DNA of 41,898 nucleotides from Multifurca ochricompacta. Lineage: Eukaryota > Basidiomycota > Agaricomycetes > Russulales > Russulaceae. Location: assembly GCA_022496185.1 (NCBI GenBank), contig WTXG01000298.1:1-41898 (forward strand), in the 5' to 3' direction. The notes under the pieces were generated by a model. It ran no database searches and was not told the DNA's origin. It saw nothing but the letters and a program-made list of their open reading frames with translations. Position numbers and translations under genes: made by a program. Shown piece after piece: positions 9,191 through 21,800 of this stretch. Positions within the stretch are counted from its first letter, which is position 1. The number at the start of each line of letters is the position of its first letter.

Positions 9191-12100
9191 TTAACTGTTC
9201 TTGGGCGCTTCTGGGTGTCGGGCGTGGAATTCTGAGATAAGGACCGGAGCGAAGATATCCCCGGCTGGTTCCCACGAGCTGTCTGAGTCTGGGAATCCTT
9301 TCCACTTAACGAGGTAGTATAGCTTGCGCCCTCGGCCTTTACGTGAGGAGTCTAGAATTTGCTCCACTTCCCATTCCGCTTCTCCATCAATTAATTCAGG
9401 GGGAGGTCTAGGGAAGTTTTCCCCATGCAGGGATGTCTCCTTGTAAGGTGTCAGCAGCCTGGCATGGAAGACCAGGTGAATTCGCCATGTGGGGGGGAGT
9501 TCAAGCTCGTATGACACATCTGACAGCTTCCTTGTTATCTTGAAGGGTCCATGACGTCGGGGGCTAACTTGGCTGTCAGATGTGACGTGTGAACGTTCTT
9601 TCCTTCCAGCCATACCAAGTCATTGGTCCGATAAGGTGTGAACTTCGAGGGTTTCTCCGCTAGGGTTCTTTGCGCCTTCAACAGGTTCTCATTGGCTGAT
9701 TTCCTGATCTCTTCCCATTGGCTGATACGCTGCGTGGCTGAGGGAATGTTCATTGGCTTTCCAGTCCACGTAGCTCGAGGCGTCCATCCCATGATAAGTG
9801 AGAATGGAGAGTTTTTTGTGGTGCCATTAGGCCAAGAGTTGTGTGCAAATTCTGCTGTTGCTAGCCAGTCAGCCCAGTCATCCTGTCGTCCATTGCACCA
9901 GAACCGAAGATATTGTTCAAGCCACTGGTTTGTCCTTTCTGATTGTCCATCTGTCTGTGGATGATAGGCTGTCGAGATATTTTGGGTTATATTCAGCGTT
10001 TTACAGAGGCCCTGGCAAATGTGGATGTGAAGTGTGGGTCACGGTCTGAAATGATTTTTCCGGGAGGCCATAATGTCTGTAGACGTGATCTAGGTAGAGT
10101 TTGGCTACTCCTTCTGCTGTGATGGACTCATTGCATGGTATGAACAGTGCCGCTTTTGAACAGTCATGGTCAGTGATGGTCAAGATGGAGTCAAAGCCTC
10201 TGGAAGTGGGGAGTTTGACGATGAAGTCCATGGCGATGGTCTGGAATGGTTGTGATGCTGTTGGTGCAATGGGTATAGTGCTGGTGGGTGTGGGTGTGTA
10301 TTCACTTTGTTGGCTTGGCAATCTGCACATCCCTTCACATATTCCTCTACGTCCTTTTTCATGTTTGGCCACCAGTAGTCTCGTTTGGCAAGCGCATAGG
10401 TATTAGCAATGCCTGGATGTCCTGCAGAGGGAAGGTCATGGTGAAAATGGATCACCCCCCTCTTAATGTTGTCGCCACCGGTGACAACAAGCCGATCCCT
10501 GTCCTTCCACCAAAGGCCATCGATCTTCTTCAGATTATGTGCCTCCACCCATGATTGGCATAACTGCTGGTTCATATTTTGTGACACCTGGGCCCATAAG
10601 TCCATGTCGTGGAGACTGACGACGGCTGCCTCATGAAGACTTCTTCAGGGAGTACTGTGATATCATTGTTGTCCTCCCCCCCATTGTTCAAATCTGGTCA
10701 CCGAGACAGGGCATCTGCTTGTGCATTACAACTCCCCACAATGTGTTTCAATATGAAGTTATATTCTTCGAGCTCTAGGACTTCGCGAGCGACCCGTCGA
10801 CTGATCTTATGGGGTTCTTTCCAGTAGAGCAGGTTAGAGTGATCAGTATGGATGACAGTCTTATGGGGGGTTCCCGCTAGGTATGGTCGCCAATGTCGTA
10901 GTGCCTTTACAATAGCCAGTAGCTCTCTGTCCCAAATATCGTAATTTCGTTCTGCTGGCGAGAATGTTTCTGAGTAGAAAGCAACTGGGTGAAGTAGTCC
11001 TGTTGCATCCCGCTGATTGAGTACGGCACCATTGGCAAATGGGAAGCATCAACTTCAAGCTCAAAGGGCTTCTCCAGGTCTGGCTGTAAGAGGACTGGTT
11101 CTGAACCGACAATGTCTCGGATCTGCTCGAAGGCTTGTTGTTGTTCATCTGCCCAATGCCAGGGTATGTCCTTTTTCAATAATCCGTTCAATGGTTGGGC
11201 AATGCCTGAGAATCCACGGACAAATCGCCATAAAAGTTGCAGAATCCAATGAAGGACCCACATCCTTGATACACGTGGGTACAGGCCACTCCCGGATCCT
11301 TGTACCTTTACTGGGTCCATCTGCACATGCCCTCCTTCCAGGATAACTCCCAGGTATTCCACACTCGGTTGTTCAAATGAGCATTTGGCTGGTTTGAGGT
11401 ACAGTCGTGTTCATGCAGGATGTCTAGCACCTGGTGTACTCGTTCTCAATGATGGGCTAGGTTGTGTGGTGGCCACTAGTATGTCGTCCATGTACACCAC
11501 TACTTTGCCTGTGAGAATGAGATCGCGGAAGATATGGTTCATCATTGATTGGAAAGTGGTGGGTGAGTTGGTAAGGCCGAAGAACATAACATTCGGTTCG
11601 AAGAGTCCCTGATTGGTCTTAAAAGTGCTTTGCATTGGTCTCCTTCCTTGATCCGAATATTGTTGTAGCCCCAGCGGACATCCATTTTAGAGAATAGGGA
11701 TTTATCCCCATGGTATCAATGAGTTCCGAGATGAGTGGCAAGGGGTAGGCATTCTTCACAGTGTGGGCATTTATTCGTCGTAATCCTGAACAGGTCGAAG
11801 CTTGCCGTCTTTCTTCTTGATAAAGAAGAAAGCGATGCTATGGTGATTTCGATGGACGAATATACCCCTTTGCAAGATGTCCTCGAGGAATGTCATGAGG
11901 CGGTTTGTTCTGCCTGTGACAATGGGTAGATTTTACAATCAATTGCGATGGGGTGTCGGGTGTGAAGTCAATGGCGTGGTCCCAGGGTCGTGCAGGTGGA
12001 AAACGTTGAGATTCCTCCTCAGAGAATACCTTCCAGTGTCGATGATACTCTTCTGGCACGACCTCCTCAAAAGTCCTTTCTGTATGCCCCTCTACTGCCT

Positions 12101-12655
12101 TCTGCGCGAGTTCTGATGCCTTGGTAGTGAAGCAATAACCCGGATCTCTTCCTCTTTGTCTGCCCTGCGGACCCCGAGTGTCGAACGGCATATCGTACCC
12201 TATTGATGTGATGAGAATGGGGTAAAAGTCTTTGTCCATGGTTGCATCACCCCAGTTGATTCTTGGTTCGAATGCGGCGAGCCAGGGATATCCCAGGACT
12301 AAATCTTCTTCACCTAGATTGGTGACTAGAAAGCGGATGACTTCGTTCTTTCCCCTACTTGGACATTGAGATCAGTGTAGTGTGTGATCTTCCTGCCCGT
12401 TAGCAGTTCCGTCAATATTCCAGATGTTTTTCTCCTGGGGGAGTGCCAGCATCCCCAGTCCCATGGTCCTTGCCATCCGTGGACTAATGAAGTTATCTGT
12501 GGCCCTGAGTCAATCAGGATGTCATGGTCGGCCGTTCTCTGTGTAGTCTCGAAATGTACTGGTATTTTCAAAGACTTGAAGCGACTAGTATACACAGAGG
12601 TTACATGGAGTGCTCGTGCCCAGGCCGATGGGTTTGAGCCAATCAAAAATCCTTC
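9191..12655 (-). pseudogene. pol: Pol of element B, many frameshifts
   Basis: Polyprotein on the minus strand with all domains traceable but scattered over frames. The protease (DILIDSG) is in 12326-12646 and the RT start near 11840-12239. YMDDIL is near 11490. RNase H and the SVEYLGVILEGG region lie in 10861-11362, the integrase zinc-binding part in 10180-10605, the integrase core in 9535-10372, and GPF plus chromodomain in 9191-9613 (RRHGPFKITRKL; EWEVEQIL to SWEPAGDIF). The C-terminal 140 codons are uninterrupted. Order and spacing match E, so the copy was once complete; indels as well as stops have destroyed it. Confidence 0.88.
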
Positions 12656-14153
12656 TTTGCAAAAGCCTTTTCTACTAGAATAGCTCGCACTTCTTCACTC
12701 TCCTTCATCATGTTGGTCCATATCTCCTGTGCCTTCTCTTCTTTTGTCGGCGTTTTCTTCTCGACAGTTGGTGGGTTGTTGCGTATGGGAGCAGTTGTGG
12801 CTTCAGCCGCTCGCGCCCCCTTCTTCGGGCATTCCCTTGACATATGTCCTTGTGCTTTGCAACGAAAGCACCGTCCTTCTTTCATCAACGTTTGTCGCTC
12901 ATCCTCAGTGAGTGTGGCCCTGGCTCGGGTCCTGTCTGCTGATGTGTCCATAGTGTTTGGGTCGCACTGAGCAGCATGTACGGGCTTGACTCCGAAGGCT
13001 GCCTTCCACTGGTCTCGTGTTTTCCCTTCTTTGTATCAACTCCAAAGCATGTTTGGAAGTCCAAATAATCTTGTTGCTGTCGTCGGGCAGCATCGACCCA
13101 TGCATCCCAGTCCTGAGGGTGGTGGAACTGGATAATGTTTTTGACCAGCGGGTTGGGCAATCCTTGGGAAAAGAGGTCTAATGTTGCCTCCTCATCAGTG
13201 TCATACCCTGCCCTGTTGGCCAGACTCCTGAACTTGGCAACATAGGCGTCCAATTCTCCCTTTTCCATTTTCAGGGACTTGAGTTCTCGAGCGGCCTTCT
13301 GCTTGGCCTGCCCATCCGTGTATGCATCTTTAAATCACTGAGCAATGGTTTCCCAAAGCCCCTCACTAGTGGTGCGATGCCCACTCTCGATTTGTTCGTT
13401 CAGCCACTCCAGCTGCTCCATGGTCCAATTGTCTACGGCCTCCCCTCGGATCAGAGAGAGGAAGAGGTTGGCGCATTGGAAAGGATTGATTATTTGGGGG
13501 ACGTCATGGTTAAAGTTTTTGAAGGTCGTAAACTCTAGCATGAATTTTTTGCTTTGTGAACGATCCCCTGCAAACGTCTGCGGCAGCACCCCTGATAGGT
13601 GTCCAGAGGGTGGGGGGATGTTTGGTGGTAACATTGCTGGAGGTGGAGGGGGAGGAACGGGGTCTGGAAGCTGAGCAGCGATGGTGGACATATTTTGGTA
13701 AAATGGGGTGACGGTATCTGTGGATTGTATGGAAATCTGGGGGGTTGTCAAAGCAGGAACTCTGATCGTGGCAACTCCAGGTGCAACTGGGGCTATAGTC
13801 GATGCTAATACCAGTGCTTCTTCGCTGTTTTCTTCTACGTACTCTTCTGGTTCAGAGTCCGTAACAATGGCTGGGGGATTCTCCCTCCACGGTCCTAGTC
13901 CAAATTTGGGTGGGGCAGGTCCTGTAGTGACCCAAGAGTTTCGACTGTCCGAATATCGGATATGATACCAAACTCTTTTCTTGTTGTCGTATTCTACCGG
14001 TTGGTATCTTCCATCGTGATAGACGTAGTATCCAAACTCGGATTCAAAATCTTTCCAGGCGGCAGAGCCAAGTACTTGCTGTGAAAGATTATTCTTGTCT
14101 CTGCATTCAATGAGTTCTTCTTTAAAGAGGGTCTGACTGCGGCTGGAAGCCAC
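12643..14153 (-). pseudogene. gag: Gag of element B, broken
   Basis: Gag on the minus strand. The first 272 codons (13335-14153) are open from a GTG at the position where C and E have ATG, through the FGYYVYHDGRYQPVEYD block and a proline-rich linker. The frame stops at a TGA (LWETIAQ*) where E encodes arginine. The next part (from 13268) covers LANRAGYDTDEEATLDLF and then shifts frame near 13030. The last part (12643-12951) holds the knuckle CFRCKAQGHMSREC and ends AKKDF-TGA, where pol begins in the -1 frame. Confidence 0.88.
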
Positions 14154-14159
14154 GATGAG

Positions 14160-14170
14160 AGACTCGACTT
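14160..14170 (-). promoter_or_regulatory. Self-priming primer-binding site of B
   Basis: The element-sense sequence AAGTCGAGTCT lies two bases inside the 5' LTR. It is an exact 11-of-11 reverse complement of AGACTCGACTT in the LTR (complement of 14394-14404). No tRNA-like primer site is visible in the leader of about 20 bp. Confidence 0.72.
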
Positions 14171-14172
14171 GA

Positions 14173-14763
14173 TGTTACGCCCGGTGCGGGACGTTCCACA
14201 CGACTTGTGTGACAGCGTTTGTTCGGGATTTAGATAAGAGATCAATAAGACCCCTTGGAGTTATGCGGGAGGAGTCAAAGTCAAAGAGGCTGCGCTCTAA
14301 GACAATGTTGAGCAGAAAGTACCAGAAGTACTGAGATGATCGAGGTAAGGCCTTCAAAGGAGCATCCAGAAGACAAGCACCGATGTATTCAATAAGTCGA
14401 GTCTGAGGTCTACAGAGTAGCTACAGCGGACTTATATACGTAATCCAGTGGGCGTCTATAAGATAAGATATCAGAGTCAAGTGGGCCCGAATATACGGAA
14501 GCGGAGGGCGTAAAGCCTGGCTTCTGATAGGGTATTAAGTAAGTGTCTGGTCGTAACGATAATGAGATAAGAGATAGAGAGATAAGAGTCAAACATGGGT
14601 AAACAACAGGTCAACAAGTACAACCAGGGTCACGGAGACGGAAGAAGAGCACGGGATGGGTCCCAGGATGGAGACGTGATCAGGAAGTGTAAGGTAGGCA
14701 GTAAAGAAGGGTCATCATTGGGAAGAGTGAAGAAACGAGGGGCGGACGGCAGGGATTGTAACA
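14173..14763 (-). repeat. 5' LTR of element B
   Basis: A 591-bp LTR; gag begins about 20 bp beyond its inner edge at 14173. Aligned by eye with 7297-7887 it shows 14 substitutions, each CG in one copy and TG or CA in the other. The element-sense TATATAAG box is 34 nt before the 11-mer at 14394-14404. Confidence 0.94.
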
Positions 14764-16579
14764 CGGGAACTCCTAGCCATAGTCAAAGCACTACGGCATT
14801 GGCGGCCATATCTTGCAGGGAATCCTTACAAAACAGTCATCTACATGGATCACTCTAACCTGTTGTACTGGAAAGAGCCCCACAAGATCAGCCAACGCGT
14901 AGCACGAGAGGTCCTAGAGCTTGAGGAGTACGACTTCACTCTGAAACACATTGCAGGAAGTCAGAATGTGCGAGTGGATGCACTATCACGAAGGCCAGAC
15001 ATGCATACAGGAGAAGACGACAATGACCATGTAACCATCCTCCCAGAAGAGGTGTTCGCAAAGACAGCCATAGTCAGCCTTCATGATATGGACCTGTGGG
15101 CACAAGTCTCACAAAACATGAACCCAGAACTATGTCGCTCGTGGGCTGACGCACATAACCTGAAAGAGATTAACGGTCTTTGGTGGAAAGACGGAGATCG
15201 ACTTGTTGTCACTGGTGGTGACAACATTAAGAGGGGGGTGATCCATTTTCACCACGACCTCCCTTCTGCTGGTCACCCGGGCATTACCAATACTTATGCT
15301 CTTGCCAAACGTGACTACTGGTGGCCCAACATGAAAAAAGACGTTGAAGACTACGTGAAGGGATGCGCAGACTGCCAGGCTAATAAAGTAAATATGCACC
15401 TGCATCCACTGGCGATGTTCCCCATCACTCCCACTATGTCTCTGCCATTCCAGACAATTGCCATGGATTTCATAGTCAAACTACCCAACTCTAAAGGCTT
15501 TGACTCCATTTTGACCATCACAGACCACGACTACTCCAAAGCAGCACTTTTCATACCATGCAAGGAGTCCATCACAGCTGAAGGAGTGGCCAAACTCTAT
15601 CTCGACCACGTCTACTGGCATTATGGTCTCCTGGAAAAGATCATCTCTGACCAAGACCCGCGCTTTACCTCGATGTTCACCAGAGCATTATGCAAGGTGC
15701 TGGACATACAGCAAAACATCTCGACAGCCTACCACCCCCAAATGGATGGACAGTCAGAGCGTACCAATCAATGGCTGGAGCAATACCTCCAATTCTGGTG
15801 CAACGGACGACAGGACAACTGGGCAGACTGGCTGGCAACAGCAGAGTTTGCACATAACTCCTGGCCTAACGGCACAACAAAGACCCCCCCATTTTCCCTT
15901 ATCATGGGCTGGGTACCATGCACCACATGGACTGATAAGCCAACAAATGTCCCCACAACCTCCCAGCGACTTAACCAATGGGACGAGATCTGGAAATCTG
16001 CCAATGAAAACCTGTTGAAGGTGCAATGGACCTTATCAGATAAGCCCTCAAAATTCACACCTTATCAAGCCAATGAACAGGTTTGGCTGGAAGGGAAGCA
16101 CATCCACACGTCACACCCCACAGCAAAATTGGCACCCCGACGTCACGGGCCTTTCAGAATCACAAGGAAGTTATCGGACGTGTCATATGAACTCGAACTT
16201 CCCCCCATGTGGAAGATCCACCTGGTCTTCCATGCGAAGCTCCTGACACCATACAAGGAAATGTCCATTCATGGGGAAAACTTCCCAAGACCTCCACCGG
16301 AATTAGTCGACAGAGAAGCAGAATGGGAAGTGGAGCAGATTATAAACTCCGCTTATCGAGGCCGAGGGTGCAAACTGCATTACCTGATCAAGTGGAAGGG
16401 ATTCCCAGACTCTGACAATTCGTGGGAACCAGCCGGGAATATCTTTGCCCTGGACCTGATCACGGAGTTCCACTTACGACATCCCCAGGTGCCCAAAAAA
16501 TAGTTAAAAGGGAAGCAAGCTCCTGACTTTTCTCCCCCAGAACAACGCTTCACTAGCCACATCCTAACCACAAAACCAT

Positions 16580-17772
16580 ATGTCTTCTTCCTTCATTGCT
16601 GCCTCTGCTGCCATTGACGCCTTCACTGCCACTACTGTGGCTGTAGAAGCTTTCCTGTCCGCTCACCCCTCTACTCGTCCCTCCTCTCCCATCGACTATG
16701 AAGCCACTGAAGAACACATTAAGAACCAGTCACCCAATCCCAACAACAACTTCACCCACTCTGAAGAACCCCACCCAAACGACCTCCTCGACATGGAACA
16801 AGATGATGACATACCTGAGTTCCCATTCTTTGCCAATAACCCAAACTCCTCAATGTACTTCCCCCTCAAAATTACCATGGCCAATGGAGAAAAGTTCATA
16901 GCTAAGTACATATTTTACACCAACAGAGGGATGGATGTCACTGGGTGTATGAAAAAGGACGGGCCTGTCTATGGGGCCCCAGTTTACTTGGAAGAATGGT
17001 ATACAGGTCGTCTTCACCACACAATGAGTGACGAACAGCTGGGACACCTTGCAGCTGATGACCCCCGAGCATTTGCGATCGACAAGGTATTGAATGACAT
17101 GCAACTCCCGCATCTCAAAGCTGAAGTAATGAGACTGCGGAAAACCCTTACACTTCGCACCACGCTCAATACCCAGTACAAGGAGTATGCAAAGCAAATG
17201 ACAAGGCTCATGAGAGGCATGTTCCAAGTGGAGCAGGAGTTGACGGAAATTCGGAAAAGGCTGGAGATAGGGGACGCATATCAGACAATCGCTGAGAGGT
17301 ACACTGATACCTATGCATGACCCCTTCCCCCACGATCACTAGGAGCGGCACCACAACTGCTGCCAAACCGATTCGAGATGCCACGTATGCATGAGAACCC
17401 CGAGGAGAGACTTGCTGGCAATGTGACAGCAAGTATCATATTAGCTGGAATTGCCCCCTCAACCGCAAGTGGTGCCGTCACTGCCAAAGCAACCTCCATT
17501 GGAGTTGGTTCTGCATCTTCCGACGTCTGGGTGTCGCTCCCACCATTGTCAACCCTTCAGGATGGTGTGGAAAGTGTCTGCGACACAATGCGGGACATTG
17601 TGAGCTCAACTGTCCAGTGTACGACCTGTGTCGCCAATGCAGACGATGCAGCCCATACGGCTTCCTGCGCACACACCAATGCGCGGCAGATGAAACATAC
17701 ACCATAGGGGATCGAAACCTGGCAGATGATTATGTGGACTTGGTGCAGGATGATGATGGTGCGCATTTCTAG
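16580..17772 (+). pseudogene. Third ORF of A, zinc-knuckle protein, two lesions
   Basis: Starts at ATG 16580 (MSSSFIAASAAIDAF), 76 bp after the pol stop. It is open for 246 codons to a TGA at 17318, where B has arginine. The same frame continues until a 1-base loss near 17400 (after MHENP), and the remainder reads in another frame to TAG at 17770. N-terminal part: an acidic, Ser/Pro-rich segment, a conserved core (AKYIFYTN.GMDVTGCMKKD, then VYLEE.YTGRLHHTMSDE), and a likely coiled coil (LKAEVMRLRK to LTEIRKRLE). C-terminal part: knuckles CWQC...H...C, CRHC...H...C, CGKC...H...C and one more Cys cluster. Function unknown. Confidence 0.82.
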
Positions 17773-17790
17773 CTGGGTCAGCTCGAGCCA

Positions 17791-17803
17791 GAAGGGAGGG
17801 TGA
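17791..17803 (+). promoter_or_regulatory. Polypurine tract of A
   Basis: GAAGGGAGGGTGA directly precedes the 3' LTR at 17804. It is the expected primer for plus-strand DNA synthesis. Confidence 0.75.
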
Positions 17804-18384
17804 TGTTACGAACAGGGCCTAGCAGCCCTATTTTCTTCACTCTTCCCAACAGGGACCCCACTCTTCCACCGACACTTCACTTCCTCATTACGTCTCCCTC
17901 CTGGGACCCCTCACATGCATTGCTTCCATCCCCATGACTGTTGTTTGGACTTGTATACCTACTGTTTGTCTATGATTACCTCTTCTTATCTCCTTATCTC
18001 TATGACCAGACACTTACTTAATTCCCTATCAGAAGCAGGCTTTACACCCTCTGCTTTCGTATCTTTGGGCCCACATGACTCCATTATCCTTATCTATAGA
18101 TGCCCGTCTGTTTACGTATATAAGTCCATCCTAGCTACACTGTAGACTTCAGACTCGACTTATTGAATACATCGGTGTTTGTCTTTGGACTTCCCCTTGG
18201 AACCTCTGACTCATTTGTCTCAGTGCTTTCGGCACCTTCCACTTAACATTGTCTTAGGGAACAGCCCCTTTGACTTTGACTCGTCCCCCTTGAAACTCCA
18301 AGAGGTCTTATTGACCTCTTATCTGAAACCCTTGACCAACGCTGTCGCACAAGTCGTGTGGAACGTCCCACACCAGACATAACA
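17804..18384 (+). repeat. 3' LTR of element A
   Basis: A 581-bp LTR, TGTTACGAACAGGG to GACATAACA, followed by the TSD CAACC (18385-18389). It matches 2840-3421 along its whole length. Confidence 0.93.
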
Positions 18385-18463
18385 CAACCAAAGAGACCCC
18401 CACTTGAGCCCCTAAGCTGCGCCTTAGGAGTCTTCATCCCAATCATCTCATGATGGGACCGAG
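18385..18463 (-). repeat. Segment 2 of split LTR G
   Basis: Seventy-nine bp between A and the hAT element. After the CAACC duplication the text (CTAAGCTGCGCCTTAGGAG) aligns with the reverse complement of about 35100-35120 in the solo LTR at 34892, directly continuing segment 1. The last eight bases, GGACCGAG, are the left TSD of the hAT element. Confidence 0.7.
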
Positions 18464-18672
18464 TAGTGTTTAAAAGTCCAGTCCATTGGACCGAAAAAAG
18501 ACCGCAAACTGGACTGGACCAGACTGATGGCAACTGGACCACCAGTTGTGGTTGCCCCAAAGTCATCACACATGCAGTCTGCAGTCCATCAACAATATAT
18601 CATTTTAAAAAACTGTCTAAAGACCGGTTGCAACCGGTCTTAGACTGGACTTTGGTTGCTTCAAGCTAAGCT
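18464..18672 (+). repeat. Left end of hAT: inverted repeat plus subterminal motifs
   Basis: After the 16-bp TIR come many short units of the type GGACTGGAC, ACCGGT and ACTGGT in both orientations, for example around 18530 and 18630-18655. Similar units fill 25560-25745 at the other end. Subterminal repeats of this sort bind transposase in other hAT elements; that role is inferred here. Confidence 0.65.
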
Positions 18673-18822
18673 ATTATATTCAAAATATGTACTACAGATC
18701 TTCTACATTTAGGTGCTATGTACAAGATACAATACAACAAAACTCGGGTGTGACACTCTTACAAAGACAAACAAATGTAAGCACTATTTATTTGTCAATT
18801 GAACAACTGGGTGCATTCAACC

Positions 18823-21800
18823 ATGAAGCCTATAAAGCCAACCTCAGTGAAGGCCCCACTGAAGAAGAACCCACCTGCACCAAAAACTTGTGCTCATGCT
18901 CCAAAAGGCAAGGCAAAGAAGACCATCCACAAAAAAAGGAAAGTATCTGATGAAAGCAGTGATGAAGAAGAGTCATCCAAATCCAGTGACAACAAGCCCA
19001 CACCAAAAAGAAAACCAAGGAAACAGTCAAAACATCAGAATGCTGTAGAGGATATCACAGACAACAGGTCAGAAGATGATGGAGTTGAAGTTGTCAATGA
19101 TGAATCAGAGGAGGATGACTCGGACATGCAGTGGACACCTGCAGATAATGATGTTCGTGTTACTATTATCCTTCATTCAAATGGCCTTCTTACAAGTGAC
19201 AGAATGATGATGGCAAACTTGATGAACAACATTGTAGTGAAATCCCTGTGAGACTGAAGGTGAAAGCTGACTCCTCAAAAGATATCAGATTACTGTTCTC
19301 GGACCACTCAACAGTCAACTTCAAGAAGCGGATGGTACCAATGAGACTGTGAGAGGGCAGTGGTGCAACATCTGCAGGTAAGTCCCATGCCCACACAATG
19401 AGAGAATCATTATACTCACAAAGATACAGAGAAGATGCAGAATTGATTAAATGCAAGGGAATGCAGAAGGCATTCTTCAAGGGAAGTAACTCCTCATGCC
19501 GCCAGCATGCACGGCTGCACTGGAAAGTCTATGAGAGGAGATGTAAGGAGACTGACACACCTATTCACCACTGGGCAATACCCCGTTCACTCTGGAAGGC
19601 ACAGGAGGAAAAGAAAAGGATGAAGGGGAAGCAGCCAACATTGGATATGGCTTTTGAGAAAGTAACCGCAGGTCCAAAAGTGTTCACGCAGGGTGGTATT
19701 CTGAATGCAGTCTCAAAGTTTGTGGCATGCAATGATCAGGTAAGTTTTCACAATCTTGAGGAAATAATTGAAGTGCATTGAATGTTGCTCCAAGTCCCTA
19801 GCTGTTGCTAATAAAGCTTTGTTCTGTAACTGTTTGGTAGCAATGAGACCACAGTCAAAGACAAGGGATTTACCGAGTACTCATGATGTCACAAGATACA
19901 TCCACAATCAGTTTGTCAATTGCTTGGAAGAGCTGAAGAGAGATATTCTTGTAAGTTACAATACATGACAATTACAACAAAGACTTACAAAAGAAAACAG
20001 GCAGCACCAGGGAAAATCTCAAGCACTGCAGATGGATGGTCTGCAGACACTACAAAAGCGGCCTTCTTGGGGATGACTGCACACTGGATCGATGTCAAGG
20101 ATGCAAAGTGGAAGATGAGATCAGAGGTTGTGGGATTCAAGGCTATATCAGGGGATCATGGTGGGGACAACCTTGGGCATTATTTCATGGGGCTGTGTGA
20201 CTGTGTGGGGATCTGTAATCGGAATAAATCCAAGGTAAGCATGTCCTCGATGTGATCAACTACTTTACATTGATTCTTGCTCAGCTTTCTACCATAATGC
20301 TAGACAATGCATCAACAAATGACAAGATCTGTTCAACACTCAAGGATTTGCATCAATGTCAACAGCTCAACCACTGGGATGTGTTCACCAGCCAACTCCC
20401 ATGAGCATTTTGCATTTACCAAGACTTGCACACATTCTCACCTTTTTTCAGTTGTCTTGAGCATGTCGTCAATCTAGCCAATATTGATATCATGTCACAC
20501 ATCACCAAGATTGCTGCTGTGGAGACAGCCACTGCCATATGGGAATTTGATCCCGAGGTACCTGCTAACCGTATGTTGAATGGATCTTTGGATATTATTG
20601 CTGCTATCCACACTCTTGCCATTAAGGTAGGCTACTGTCCTATCATCTCCAAGACAATGCTCTATTCCTATTTGTTCAATTCCAGATTCAGTCATCTGGA
20701 CAGCGTATCGAATGCTTCCAGAGATATCAACTTGAGTGTGGCATCCCACATCCACGCAAGATCCCTCTCCACAGCAATATTCGATGGGGATTGGCATTTC
20801 TCATGTTGGACTGCTCTTATGCCCTTCAACAGGTGAGTACTTGTATATTTAATAGTTCTTTTCTTTTTGACAAGTGATGACAGCCAATCAATTGATTCAT
20901 TGTATCTGCTGATGAACGTTTTGGCAACATCACAACCATCAGAAAGGGTGGACAGATCATCAAGCACATCCCATGGTCAGCATTCAAATTATCTGAAGAT
21001 GATTGGAGCTGAGTATGCGATGTGAAGGATATCTTAGCAGTGTGTGTTTACAAATCTATGTACTTCCCACTACTGACCACTAGTCCAGGATTGAGGGCCA
21101 TCCAGCACTACTTCTCCCCCAAGCAGCAGCCAACCTTGTGGTGTGCCCTTCCAGCAATTGAGGAACTACAGACAGCCTGGGAAACAAAGCTGATGATGTG
21201 CAATATGCTGCATACAGGCCTGCAATTACCGATGGGCTAAACAAGCTGAACAAGTACTATTCTCACTTTGACGAGAAACCTTACTATGTGCTCTCATTAC
21301 GTATGTGAACAGATCTCTTAGTGACGCAGCATTCAATTCCATCCTATAGTTCTCCATCCATACTACAAACTCCAGTACATCAAGTTAGCTTGGGGAGGAG
21401 AGGAGGAACAGGCCGAGGATCATGCAGCAGGAAACTGGGATGCAAAAAACTGGCAAGACGAGGCCCAGAAGATTCTTGAAACAACAGTATGTGTAATGCC
21501 CTATATCTTCCCAAAATCCACTGACACTACTCTTACAGATGGAAGCCTACTGGAAGACACAACCTAGAGCACCAATGGTAATGATGCCAACCACTACCCC
21601 AGAGTCTTCTGGTACCAGAAGTTTGCCGACCACATCCTTTCTTTCCGAGTTTGACAAACATCACCAGATGCTTCTGACACAGGAGGGGGATGAAGGGTGG
21701 GCTGCTGAACTACGACAATATCTCAAGGATGTTCCTGCAGATGTCACCAAGGAGACAGACATTGTGGAATGGTGGCAGGTTTGTGGGCAATTCATTGATT

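Larger units (their letters stand above)
7297..14763 (-). mobile_element. Element B: full-length Ty3/gypsy chromovirus
   Basis: Complete 7467-bp element on the minus strand, inserted in the RNase H region of A. LTRs of 591 bp each lie at 7297-7887 (3') and 14173-14763 (5'). The TSD is CAGGA (7292-7296) and CGGGA (14764-14768), differing by one CpG transition. In minus order: 5' LTR, gag (12643-14153), pol (9191-12655), third ORF (7919-9116), polypurine tract, 3' LTR. Its LTR pair is the least diverged of the three pairs (14 differences by eye), consistent with being younger than its host A. Confidence 0.94.
4942..16503 (+). pseudogene. pol: Pol of element A, split by two insertions
   Basis: Polyprotein with protease, reverse transcriptase, RNase H, integrase and chromodomain, in three pieces: about 4942-5850, 6446-7296 and 14764-16503. 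The protease motif VDSGATDNF is near 5082. The RT start (FFFIKKKDGKL) ends at a TGA around 5813; the catalytic YMDDIL is near 6720. RNase H runs to DIWD before element B and resumes RELLAIVKAL after it. The last piece is open for 552 codons (14845-16503): an integrase zinc-binding region (HFHH...CADC), catalytic acidic residues (MDFIVKLP, SDQDPRF, SERTNQWLEQ), a GPF motif (RRHGPFRITRKL), and a C-terminal chromodomain (EWEVEQI to SWEPAGNIF). Stops near 6686 and 7022 also break the frame. Confidence 0.93.
2840..18384 (+). mobile_element. Element A: Ty3/gypsy chromovirus with two nested insertions
   Basis: Complete but dead LTR retrotransposon on +. LTRs are at 2840-3421 and 17804-18384, and the TSD CAACC is at 2835-2839 and 18385-18389. 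Order: 5' LTR, gag (3441-4955), pol (about 4942-16503), third ORF (16580-17772), polypurine tract, 3' LTR. Two later insertions interrupt pol: a solo LTR (5851-6445) within reverse transcriptase and element B (7297-14763) within RNase H. Removing them leaves about 7.5 kb, the same size as E and B. The C-terminal chromodomain places it among chromoviruses. Confidence 0.93.

Noticed and set aside
4942..16503. Ascomycete-type RIP (CpA to TpA) as the cause of decay
   Set aside because: The LTR comparisons show changes almost only at CpG, including decay on both strands of one site. A few stops such as the TAG near 4866 are not CpG but are rare.
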